This document shows, piece by piece, positions 18,343 to 25,075 of a stretch of 64,000 bases of DNA; within the stretch, counting starts at the first letter, position 1; every line of letters begins with the position of its first letter. Both the position numbers and the translations under genes were made by a program. Origin of the DNA: Flavobacterium notoginsengisoli (GTDB lineage Bacteria; Bacteroidota; Bacteroidia; Flavobacteriales; Flavobacteriaceae); NCBI RefSeq assembly GCF_014207905.1, contig NZ_JACHLB010000005.1:62001-126000 (forward strand), in the 5' to 3' direction. The notes beneath the pieces are model-generated. The model worked only from the letters and a program-made list of their open reading frames with translations. It was not told where the DNA came from and did not search any database.

Positions 18343-18853
18343 GGTACAGATTTTTTGGTACATCAGATACAATTAAAAAGCCAAAATCTTTGTTTTCAAT
18401 TTTATATTTTTTTGATAATTCTTCTTTGCTTATCAATTTTATTGATTTGAAAATCTTGTCGTCAATCATCGATAAATTACCTGGTTGATCTTTCAAAACA
18501 CGATCATTTATGATGTACTGCACATTTTTATCATCATCAGGATTTACCATTTTTTTGTATTCTGCAGATTTTGATGCAAAATATTTCCAATATCTCTTTT
18601 TGCAAAAAGCTATAGTTTCAACATATACCGCACCATCTTTTCCATCTTCTCCAAGCAATTCAATAGCTTCTTTTCCTTTAAAAACAGTTACTGCGCTAAT
18701 CTCTTCTGCACTGTATTTCATTAAATCGTCTTTATCGACGTTTACGCTATCTATAAAAAATACCGGATTATCGCCTAATTTTTTCACTGCTCTTTTAGGA
18801 GATTGTGCAAATGAAACGGAAAAAGCAAAAAATAGAATGATTAGATATTTCAT
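18323..18853 (-). CDS. Secreted protein with TonB-plug-like segment
   Basis: Protein of 176 aa with a signal peptide ending VSFAQ. The segment PVFFIDSV......SAEEISAVTVFKG and then ELLGEDGKDGAVYVET reads like the TonB plug motif (p.y.iDG.......I..I.vlKg..A..lYG..g.nGvi.i.T), but there is no barrel. Short plug-only proteins of this kind occur in Bacteroidota and may act with signalling or as relics of receptors. The second half (about 100-176) is unknown. Confidence 0.55.
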   Translation of the reverse strand: MKYLIILFFAFSVSFAQSPKRAVKKLGDNPVFFIDSVNVDKDDLMKYSAEEISAVTVFKGKEAIELLGEDGKDGAVYVETIAFCKKRYWKYFASKSAEYKKMVNPDDDKNVQYIINDRVLKDQPGNLSMIDDKIFKSIKLISKEELSKKYKIENKDFGFLIVSDVPKNLYHGNQKF

Positions 18854-18903
18854 GTTTTTTATTTTGGTTCTTGTATTGTTTTGATTATCAGTTAATTTTA
18901 TGT

Positions 18904-19404
18904 CTAATATAAGATAAAAGTCTTACTGTAGATGCGTTTATTTTCGAAATAAAGATTCATTTCCCATTTTCCTTTCACTAGTTCGTATGGTTCGTCTAAA
19001 CTGTATGAAGAGGCAGACGCAATATTCGTTGGTCTTTTTGTGGTGTATCTTATATTTTTAAATTTTTCTCCTTTGCTGTTGGTTACTTTTTCTGGATAAA
19101 TCCATTCAATTTCAATTGGAATATCAACCGTGTCTTTGGCTTTTACAATATAAACCACTCCAAAATTAGCTTTTTTGACAGCCTTGATCGAATCAGAATT
19201 TTTAACGATAGCAAAATCCTTTAACCAGCCGTGAGTGCCAGTTGGAGAGTTTTTAAGCTGGTCTGTTGTGCCACTTTCCACTTGAGCCAATCCGTATTCT
19301 AGTTCTTTAAATTCTAAAGTTCCAAAATTTTTAGATTTTATAGTAGTTTGCGAAAAAATAGTGTGTAAAACAAAGAGCGAAACAAAAGTGTAAAAAATTT
19401 TCAT
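18904..19404 (-). CDS. Secreted protein, DUF3859-like
   Basis: Protein of 166 aa with a signal peptide ending TIFSQ. The mature region LEYGLAQVESGT then KKANFGVVYIVKAKDTVDIPIEIEWIYPE resembles DUF3859, in which a single Ig-like domain starts with a YG motif and includes FGv.y.....g....i.....HP. The match is by eye and modest. It lies 31 bp downstream of the TPR gene, with which it is probably co-transcribed. Confidence 0.55.
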   Translation of the reverse strand: MKIFYTFVSLFVLHTIFSQTTIKSKNFGTLEFKELEYGLAQVESGTTDQLKNSPTGTHGWLKDFAIVKNSDSIKAVKKANFGVVYIVKAKDTVDIPIEIEWIYPEKVTNSKGEKFKNIRYTTKRPTNIASASSYSLDEPYELVKGKWEMNLYFENKRIYSKTFILY

Positions 19405-19434
19405 TGGTTTTGGATTGGTTATGGTTAATAGATT

Positions 19435-20013
19435 TTATTTAAATAATTGACAATAATCGTCGTAAGTCCTTAATTCGTGATCTGTTTTCGATTGGGCTAA
19501 TTTCAAATCTTTTGCTGCATTTGCAAAATCTCCAAGCAAATATCTCATAGCACCTCTTCTGTAAATGGCATCTTTTATATAATCCTCGTTTTTTGTCTCA
19601 CCAAGCTTTACACATTTGTCATAATCTAAAAATGCTTTTTTATAATTTTTCAATTCCTTCTCGCAATTTCCTCTGTCAAAATAAAATTCTGCATCATTAG
19701 GATAAATCTCAATTGCTTTATTCAGTGTTCTTTTTGCGTTCCGGTCATCTCGATTAAAAAAAAGATAGCTCGTAACGAGGTTACTAAAAACAGCTCTTTT
19801 TGTTATTCCTTTATCAATTGCTTTTTCATAATTGTCAATAGCATCTTCAAATATCGAATCATCTACTACATCTGTTGAAATACCAATTTTAAAGCTTTTT
19901 TCTCCTCTTTCAAAATAAGTTTGTCCACTGAGCGGCGGAGTTGAGTTATAGATAAATACTACTGCAATTACAATTAAAATTGATGCTAGTATTTTTAGTT
20001 TGTTTTTAGGCAT
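19435..20013 (-). CDS. TPR-repeat protein with N-terminal membrane anchor
   Basis: Protein of 192 aa. A hydrophobic N-terminal helix (ILASILIVIAVVFIY) is followed by about four tetratricopeptide repeats: YFERGEKSFKIG, then AIDNYEKAIDKG, then ATLNKAIEIYPNDAEFYFDRGNCEKEL-type, then AFLDYDKCVKLG, then AIYRRGAMRYLLGDFANAAKDLK. These repeats mediate protein contacts. No enzymatic domain is present. Confidence 0.75.
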   Translation of the reverse strand: MPKNKLKILASILIVIAVVFIYNSTPPLSGQTYFERGEKSFKIGISTDVVDDSIFEDAIDNYEKAIDKGITKRAVFSNLVTSYLFFNRDDRNAKRTLNKAIEIYPNDAEFYFDRGNCEKELKNYKKAFLDYDKCVKLGETKNEDYIKDAIYRRGAMRYLLGDFANAAKDLKLAQSKTDHELRTYDDYCQLFK

Positions 20014-20094
20014 GTTAGGATTTTTGTTCGAAGGTAGAAAGATTATAAATTTATCTGTGACTATGATAAGTTTTTAGAAAAAACACGAAAAATC

Positions 20095-20997
20095 TTATTG
20101 ATCTCTAAAATCAATATGTATTCTATCGTTTGTTTTTCCTAAAAAGCTAAAAACTAATTTTCCCATAAGTTCATCTTTGTAGATAACTCCAATATATCTA
20201 GAATCAACAGCATTATCTCGATTATCGCCAAGCAAGAAATAACCGTTTGACGGAACAGTTACTTTGTTTATAGCGCTTTTATCTTCTTCAAAAGGGGTTT
20301 TAAAAGTATAAATTTTATGTTTATGCCCATTTGGAAGTTCTTCTTCGTGTTCATAAACATCAAATTCTTCGCTTTTTGTTTCTTTTATAAACCTTGTTTT
20401 ACACTTTCTACCGTTTATGATTAAGGAACCATGCCGAATTTCGACATTATCATTCGGTAAAGCCACAATTCTATAAATCCACGGGTTTAGACTGTCTTTT
20501 TTCTTAAAAATGACAATATCTCCATAATCAGGTTCAGTATTATTGAAGGCTCTTAAATCTGCAACAACTCTGTCGCCTAATTTTACAGTTGGTTCATTTC
20601 CTGCTGATGGAATCAAATAGCTTTGAACACCAACAATTTTATTATAATCATAATACCAAAACAGTACACTTGTCGTAACAATATAAATAGCATAATAATA
20701 CCAAGTGTTATAAGGTTTAAGAGTATATGTTTTAAGTTTTCTCGCATTTTTTACGGCATCATAAATCACATAAAAACGAAAAGCAAAATCGATAATTACA
20801 ATTGCAAAGAAACCGGTAAAGGAAACACCAATTCTTGTAAAACCGTAGAGAATAGGGTAGATAAAAGATATTAATAGAAATACAATTCCTTTTTTTAATT
20901 GACCATTATACATTTGCCCAAAGCCAGAGAAAAAAATAGAAAGAAAAAATACTAATATTGGGTTTCTAGAATTGGTTTTGGTAGTTGTATCATTCAT
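20095..20997 (-). CDS. Signal peptidase I (S26) homologue lacking both catalytic dyad residues
   Basis: Membrane protein of 300 aa. N-terminal helices (about 13-80, with GFGQMYNGQLKKGIVFLL, a short tail-like domain seen in other membrane proteins) and one more helix (100-115) precede an S26 peptidase domain. Box E is intact (GYFLLGDNRDNAVDSRYIG, 252-270). The nucleophile box reads IPSAGNEPT (129-137) where active enzymes have IPSGSMEPT, so Gly133 replaces the serine. The general-base box reads WIYRIVALPND where active enzymes have YIKRIVGLPGD, so Tyr175 replaces the lysine. It may be a non-catalytic relative, or use Ser131. The ATG at 20997 is chosen; an upstream reading from 21045 adds a basic, Cys-containing extension with no family support. 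Confidence 0.8.
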   Translation of the reverse strand: MNDTTTKTNSRNPILVFFLSIFFSGFGQMYNGQLKKGIVFLLISFIYPILYGFTRIGVSFTGFFAIVIIDFAFRFYVIYDAVKNARKLKTYTLKPYNTWYYYAIYIVTTSVLFWYYDYNKIVGVQSYLIPSAGNEPTVKLGDRVVADLRAFNNTEPDYGDIVIFKKKDSLNPWIYRIVALPNDNVEIRHGSLIINGRKCKTRFIKETKSEEFDVYEHEEELPNGHKHKIYTFKTPFEEDKSAINKVTVPSNGYFLLGDNRDNAVDSRYIGVIYKDELMGKLVFSFLGKTNDRIHIDFRDQ

Positions 20998-21070
20998 GTT
21001 TTTTGACTTATTCTGATTGCATGCAGGAGGGAAACGCGCACGCAAATGGCCGAATACTTTTGTTATGAGT

Positions 21071-21274
21071 TTATGATCTAGATTTTATAGCCTTTATTAA
21101 TTTTCGATTTCGTTTATCTGCTCTCGCATTTTGTAAAGAAATAACAGCCCAAATTGCGGCAGGAACCCAACCAATGAGAGTGATTTGCAAGATGAGACAA
21201 ATAATAGAAGTCAGTATTTTTCCTCTCAAAAAGAAAGAAACGCACGGAAAGAAAATGGCAATTAAGGTCATCAT
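21071..21274 (-). CDS. YqaE/Pmp3 family small membrane protein
   Basis: Protein of 67 aa with two helices: LIAIFFPCVSFFLRGK, then IICLILQITLIGWVPAAIWAVISL, and a basic tail. The phrase FFP....FL..G......n..L...GwvPg.iwA matches Pmp3/UPF0057, small plasma membrane proteolipids linked with salt and membrane stress. It starts with ATG-ATG (21274 or 21271). Confidence 0.85.
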   Translation of the reverse strand: MMTLIAIFFPCVSFFLRGKILTSIICLILQITLIGWVPAAIWAVISLQNARADKRNRKLIKAIKSRS

Positions 21275-21417
21275 CTGGAGTTGTTTTTGGTTTAACTAAA
21301 GTAAAGCCTATTTTCGAATTTGCCAAAATCATTTCTAATTCAAAATTTTTTAGTTTCAATACTTTACAAATTCCAACATTGCTTATTTAAGAAAGAAAAC
21401 GTCGCAGAGCAGAGAAA

Positions 21418-21924
21418 CTATTTTGTTGAAAAAGTAAATACCGTCACGCCCAGAAACACAAAAAAACAAATTATATCGAGTATTGTAACTTTTCGTTCAT
21501 CGTAAAGATCAATTCCATTTTTTGCTGGCATAATTAATTCTTTGTTCTGAATTTGTAAACTCACAAATCTTAAAAATTGGAAAAGTAACAATGTTACAAG
21601 AGTATTTCTTAAGATAAGAGCAGCACGAAAATTATTTCGATCAAATACTAGACTTGGTAAATCTTTAAGAAAAAGAAAAAAGCAATAATGAATAACTCCA
21701 ATTACTGTCCAGACTAAAAAATAATTGAAATTACGAAGTGCACGATATTGAAAGCTATAGAGAAATAATTGGGTAAAAATCCCATAAAACAAAAGTATAT
21801 CTTTCTGATTACTTTTGTTTAATGCGCCATAACTAAACAGGAAAAAAGATAGAAGTACGTAACAGCTAATGGTAATAATATTCCATTTGTTTAATTTCGA
21901 TCTGCGGATAAATTTGTTTTTCAT
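21418..21924 (-). CDS. Membrane protein of unknown function
   Basis: Protein of 168 aa with about five hydrophobic helices and a basic N-terminus (KNKFIRRSKLNKW). It overlaps the gene upstream by 4 bp (ATGA), so the pair is translated together. No family recognised. Confidence 0.62.
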   Translation of the reverse strand: MKNKFIRRSKLNKWNIITISCYVLLSFFLFSYGALNKSNQKDILLFYGIFTQLFLYSFQYRALRNFNYFLVWTVIGVIHYCFFLFLKDLPSLVFDRNNFRAALILRNTLVTLLLFQFLRFVSLQIQNKELIMPAKNGIDLYDERKVTILDIICFFVFLGVTVFTFSTK

Positions 21925-22448
21925 TTAGACTCTATTTTTCCTTTTTCATTCATAATCTTATTGGTTTTTTCCAGAATGCTTTTTGCTTGTTCAATATCTA
22001 ACCAATCTATAATTCTTATGCTCTTAGAACCTTTTACAATAATAACCGAATAATTAGATTTTGAAAATAAATAGTTTAAGCGCACATTAAATTTAGTTCT
22101 TTCGATTCCCAGATCTAAAATGCTTAATTTTTCAATTTCAGAAACTTGATATTCTTTTGGTTTATTAAAAAGACAGTTTTTATTCGTGACTTTTATTTTT
22201 TCTGATGAGATTTCCAAAATGACTTTTCCAAAAGTATTCCACAACCAAATCTTAAGAAATACAATAAAGAATCCTAAAAAAGGAATTAATAACGTAATGT
22301 AACGTAAAATTGAAAACAGATAAGTATTTTGAGCAGACGCAATAGGCAGAAAAACAAACATTATAAGAATCAAAATTAAAAGACCAAAAGGAAGAAAGAT
22401 TGCAAGGAACCAGTTTGGCTTATTTTTAATTGTTATTATTTCTGCCAT
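21921..22448 (-). CDS. Membrane-anchored PH-like domain protein
   Basis: Protein of 175 aa with two N-terminal helices (about 12-35 and 45-68) and a C-terminal beta-rich domain (about 75-160: GKVILEISSEKIKVTNKN ... YSVIIVKGSKSIRII). This is the layout of small bacterial membrane-bound PH-like (bPH) proteins. It forms a four-base overlap pair with the membrane gene downstream. Role unknown. Confidence 0.6.
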   Translation of the reverse strand: MAEIITIKNKPNWFLAIFLPFGLLILILIMFVFLPIASAQNTYLFSILRYITLLIPFLGFFIVFLKIWLWNTFGKVILEISSEKIKVTNKNCLFNKPKEYQVSEIEKLSILDLGIERTKFNVRLNYLFSKSNYSVIIVKGSKSIRIIDWLDIEQAKSILEKTNKIMNEKGKIESK

Positions 22449-22483
22449 TTAGTTTTAGGAGTTTTGATTTTTTTGTTTGCGTT

Positions 22484-22512
22484 CACGAGCGAGACGCTCG
22501 CGCTGGCGGGGA
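22484..22512 (+). repeat. REP-like GC-rich palindrome, copy 1
   Basis: CACGAGCGAGACGCTCGCGC followed by TGGCGGGG. The stem CGAGCG-AGA-CGCTCG is strikingly GC-rich in this AT-rich genome. It belongs to the family clustered at 22.5-25 kb around the RAYT gene. Confidence 0.75.
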
Positions 22513-22533
22513 GAAAATTGGCAATCGAATAAC

Positions 22534-22770
22534 TTACAAATCCTTAATCAATTCACTTGGATGAATTTTTAAGGCTTGTGCGATTTTAAACATAGTACTT
22601 ATTTTCATTTCCTGTGAGCCTTTTATATATTTTCTTAGACTTTCAACATCCATTTCTGCATCATGAGCAACCTCTCGTCGCTTGAATTTCTTTTCTTCAA
22701 TTATATCTTTAATCTTGATTCCAAGGTCTTTTACAACTTCTGGAATTTCACTTTTTCTTTCTCTTTTCAT
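22534..22770 (-). CDS. XRE-family helix-turn-helix regulator
   Basis: Protein of 78 aa consisting of a single HTH_XRE domain: GIKIKDIIEEKKFKRREVAHDAEMDVESLRKYIKG then MKISTMFKIAQALKIHPSELIKDL. The KY..G and the L.ia.aL.i...eL pattern is typical of Cro/C1-type DNA-binding proteins. It is divergent from the 22883 gene, which it may control. Flanked by REP copy 1. Confidence 0.85.
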   Translation of the reverse strand: MKRERKSEIPEVVKDLGIKIKDIIEEKKFKRREVAHDAEMDVESLRKYIKGSQEMKISTMFKIAQALKIHPSELIKDL

Positions 22771-22882
22771 AGAAATGAAATTACAAGTAAACGATTGTTT
22801 TTAAGTGAATGTAAGAAAGGGGGTGTATGTTGCTGATTTTTTGATATATTTGTTTTGAATTGTAAATTAAATCTTACTTAAA

Positions 22883-23212
22883 ATGAAACTGCAAAATATA
22901 GAAAGAGCCGAAGAATTGTTAGAATTAATAAATAAGGGAAAATATTTTACCAAACTAAAACCAGAGCCAAAAGAAACCAACTCGTATACAATCCCGCTAA
23001 AAGTATCTTCTTATAACGAATTAAATCTAATGATTTCAGATTTGCTAAAAGCAAGTATTATTTTGCTTAATCCTGATGCAAATGGTTTATCGAGTTTTAC
23101 AAAAGACAATAATGTCAATGTAATGACTTTGCTTGAAATTGCTTTGCAGTTATTGCCAGAGGAAGAAATGGAATTGTTGGATGATTTGTGTAAATTAATT
23201 TTAGAAGTTTAA
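22883..23212 (+). CDS. Small cytosolic protein of unknown function
   Basis: Protein of 109 aa without membrane segments or a signal peptide. It is rich in Leu, Glu and Lys and probably alpha-helical (NIERAEELLELINKGKYFTKL at the start; LLEIALQLLPEEEMELLDDLCKLI at the end). Divergently placed from the XRE regulator and followed at once by two REP palindromes. Not recognised. Confidence 0.6.
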   Translation: MKLQNIERAEELLELINKGKYFTKLKPEPKETNSYTIPLKVSSYNELNLMISDLLKASIILLNPDANGLSSFTKDNNVNVMTLLEIALQLLPEEEMELLDDLCKLILEV

Positions 23213-23228
23213 TGCAATTTATTATTTG

Positions 23229-23254
23229 GCGGTAGCGCGAGCGTCTCGCTCGTG
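23229..23254 (-). repeat. REP-like palindrome, copy 2
   Basis: GGTAGCGCGAGCGTCTCGCT then CGTG on the plus strand, that is, the family in minus orientation. It faces copy 3 across about 35 bp to make a bipartite (BIME-like) pair. Confidence 0.75.
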
Positions 23255-23289
23255 ACTAATTCTTAATTTGGTTTTATTTGGATTGTGTG

Positions 23290-23320
23290 TAAGAGCGGGA
23301 CGCTCGCGCTCGCAGGAGGA
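23290..23320 (+). repeat. REP-like palindrome, copy 3
   Basis: AAGAGCGGGACGCTCGCGCT then CGCAGGAGG, in plus orientation, 19 bp before the stop codon of the broken gene. Confidence 0.75.
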
Positions 23321-23334
23321 TATTGAGTATATTT

Positions 23335-24049
23335 TTAACTTTCATCAAATGAAAAAGTATTCCAATAACTGTTTTTAAAATTCTTCATGTTTCCAGACTT
23401 ATGCTCTAGTGATAAAATTTTTTTCAGTTCCGGCAAATCTTTTTTGCTTAATTGACAGTGAATTAGTTGTTTTTGATTATAAGAAAGAATAATTAATTGT
23501 ATTGTTTTGCTCTCGTTTTCCCATTGATCTTGAAATTTTTCAAAACACCTGGCAAGCTTAAAAAATACACTGATTAATGTATTGGATCCTGTATTTTCTA
23601 GCAAATGTATAAATGCTCCATCCTGTTTTTCTGTTATCAATTTCAAAATATCCTTTCCACTTTTTGCTTCTCCGCAGTTACTAAATTTAAATTCTATGTT
23701 TATAATGCGTTCGTATTTTGTATCATTTTTTTGAAGACAGTCATGTCGTGAGAAGCTGACTGGCCTTTATTATCAACTTTACACTCGTCTAAAATTTTAC
23801 TAAATTTATATTTTGCAGCTGTCGGTGTTTCAATTGAATAGTATAAATGAGGATATTTTATTTTAAATTCTTCGTAAATAATAGACGCATTTCTTGTTCA
23901 GATATTCTAAGACATTCTTTATTTCCATTACTAACTTCTCTCTTTTTTGGAAAAATTAGCTGTTTACTGGAATTGGTGCTTTGTGCTTCATTATCTAAAG
24001 AAACAAGGTTAGCAAGCACTTTTTTGCTTAATTCAAAAGTGTCAATCAT
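23335..24049 (-). pseudogene. Gene of unknown function broken by two frameshifts
   Basis: Three minus-strand frames join into one protein. Part A starts at ATG 24049 (MIDTFELSKKVLANL) and runs to about 23880 (LRISEQEMRLLF). Part B continues in another frame (YEEFKIKYPHLYYSIETPTA then CKVDNKGQSASHDMTVFKK) to about 23730. Part C continues in a third frame (YERIINIEFKFSNCGEAKSG then ILKLITEKQDGAFIHLLENT) to the stop at 23335. Each join needs one missing base; the second is at an A7 run (23725-23731) that would read through as A8. The whole would be about 238 aa. The first 28 codons of the longer part A reading lie in REP copy 4, so they are not coding. Sequencing error in the A run cannot be excluded. 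Confidence 0.7.
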
Positions 24050-24092
24050 ATTTTTTTTATTACTTATGATGTTAGAAAAATAAATCCTCACA

Positions 24093-24116
24093 GCTAGCGC
24101 GAGCGTCTCGCTCGTG
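24093..24116 (-). repeat. REP-like palindrome, copy 4 (3' flank of RAYT)
   Basis: GCTAGCGCGAGCGTCTCGCT then CGTG, minus orientation, 14 bp past the RAYT stop codon. Confidence 0.8.
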
Positions 24117-24129
24117 CACGCACAGAATA

Positions 24130-24678
24130 TCAATTAATGTCTATTTGCAAAACGGTTTGATCGTTATCTCCATAGTTTCTTGCGGAACTATATTTCCAAT
24201 CTACAGGATTAGTAACAAAGCCAGTTTCGAGCGGATTATTATGAATATAATTTAACTTTTGTTCGAAAACTTTAAAAGACCAAATTTCAATAGGTTGGTT
24301 GTTTTGTTGCCAAAATTGTCTAAATTTAACATTGCTGTTTTTCTTTCCAGCTCTTTCAAACATCCAAAGCATCCACTCTTTTCTGCTTTCTTGCGGATTT
24401 TCTTCAATTGATTTAAGCAATTTTCTGGATGTAAAACCTTTGAAATCTCTTATGAGTCCTGAAGGATCTCCATTTTCAGATCTAAAAATTAAATGAATAT
24501 GACTTGGCATAATGCAATAACCATATATCTCCATTCCTTTGTTCTTTCTGCAGTAATTTAAAGATTCTATAATGTTTCCAAAATATTCCTCTCTTATAAA
24601 AACATCAATCCAGTAAACAGTAGCAAAACTTATAAAATAGGCTCCAGTTTTTTCTCCAAACTTGTATTTTCTACTCAT
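24130..24678 (-). CDS. REP-associated tyrosine transposase (RAYT, Y1_Tnp family)
   Basis: Protein of 182 aa with the Y1-transposase fold. The HUH metal site is H60-I-H62 in MPSHIHLIF, and the catalytic tyrosine is Y144 in KLNYIHNNPLE, followed by the family phrase P.dW.ySSARNYG (158-170). TnpA-REP enzymes of this group cut and join single-stranded REP hairpins. Matching REP palindromes lie just 3' (24093, minus) and 5' (24783, plus), in inverted orientation, so this is a complete RAYT/REP unit. The protein ends shortly after the SSARNYG motif, as usual for the compact group. Confidence 0.92.
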   Translation of the reverse strand: MSRKYKFGEKTGAYFISFATVYWIDVFIREEYFGNIIESLNYCRKNKGMEIYGYCIMPSHIHLIFRSENGDPSGLIRDFKGFTSRKLLKSIEENPQESRKEWMLWMFERAGKKNSNVKFRQFWQQNNQPIEIWSFKVFEQKLNYIHNNPLETGFVTNPVDWKYSSARNYGDNDQTVLQIDIN

Positions 24679-24935
24679 TATTTTTTTTGAATAAAAATAA
24701 GAAAAAACTTATTTTTTTTGTATTTACTGTCCTGAGCATCACTCGTGACTATTTTATGATTAGCTTTTACTTTGATTGCGGGCACGAGCGGGACGCTCGC
24801 GCTAGCGGGGGTGTTATGTTTTTTATTGTATTCATCTAATGATTTTGATTTGTTTGTATAAAATTCAATTTCAAATAGAAAATCAGACAATAAAAGATCG
24901 CTTATTGAGGTATATACGTTATATATAATGTTCAT
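24678..24935 (-). CDS. Doubtful short ORF or gene fragment reading into REP sequence
   Basis: Only the first 41 codons (MNIIYNVYTSISDLLLSDFL then FEIEFYTNKSKSLDEYNKK) lie outside repeats; the rest reads through REP copy 5 and a decayed copy (24731-24749), then overlaps the RAYT start by one base. It may be the 5' stub of a gene cut when the RAYT unit arrived, or no gene at all. Confidence 0.22.
   Translation of the reverse strand: MNIIYNVYTSISDLLLSDFLFEIEFYTNKSKSLDEYNKKHNTPASASVPLVPAIKVKANHKIVTSDAQDSKYKKNKFFLIFIQKK
24731..24749 (-). repeat. Decayed REP copy
   Basis: CCTGAGCATCACTCGTGAC resembles GCGAGCGTCTCGCTCGTGAC with several changes and one missing base. It lies between the RAYT start and REP copy 5. 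Confidence 0.4.
24783..24811 (+). repeat. REP-like palindrome, copy 5 (5' flank of RAYT)
   Basis: CACGAGCGGGACGCTCGCGC then TAGCGGGGG, plus orientation, the inverted partner of copy 4 on the other side of the transposase gene. Confidence 0.8.
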
Positions 24936-25013
24936 TAGTTTTGATTTAGTTTACTTTTTTAATAGAAATAACATTACGTTCATACTCATTGCTATATTCT
25001 TTTTGATTGTGTT

Positions 25014-25040
25014 CACGAGCATTTATCGTATGCTAGCGAT
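25014..25040 (+). repeat. REP variant with a replaced 11-nt centre
   Basis: CACGAGC-ATTTATCGTAT-GCTAGCG. The ends match copy 5 (CACGAGC...GCTAGCG) and the spacing is the same 11 nt, but the GC-rich stem centre (GGGACGCTCGC) is replaced. Confidence 0.5.
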
Positions 25041-25075
25041 TAGAACATTTCGGACGGTGGAGTTTTAGGTGTTGT

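Noticed and set aside
20998..21045. Longer start of the signal-peptidase-like gene
   Set aside because: The extra 16 residues (MRARFPPACNQNKSKN) are not typical, and the ATG at 20997 gives a normal N-terminus.
24050..24133. N-terminal 28 codons extending the broken gene upstream
   Set aside because: They translate REP copy 4 (CACTSETLALAV), so the ATG at 24049 is the real start.
22484..24811. CRISPR array made from the GC-rich repeats
   Set aside because: Copies are irregularly spaced, in both orientations, and without uniform spacers; no cas gene is present.
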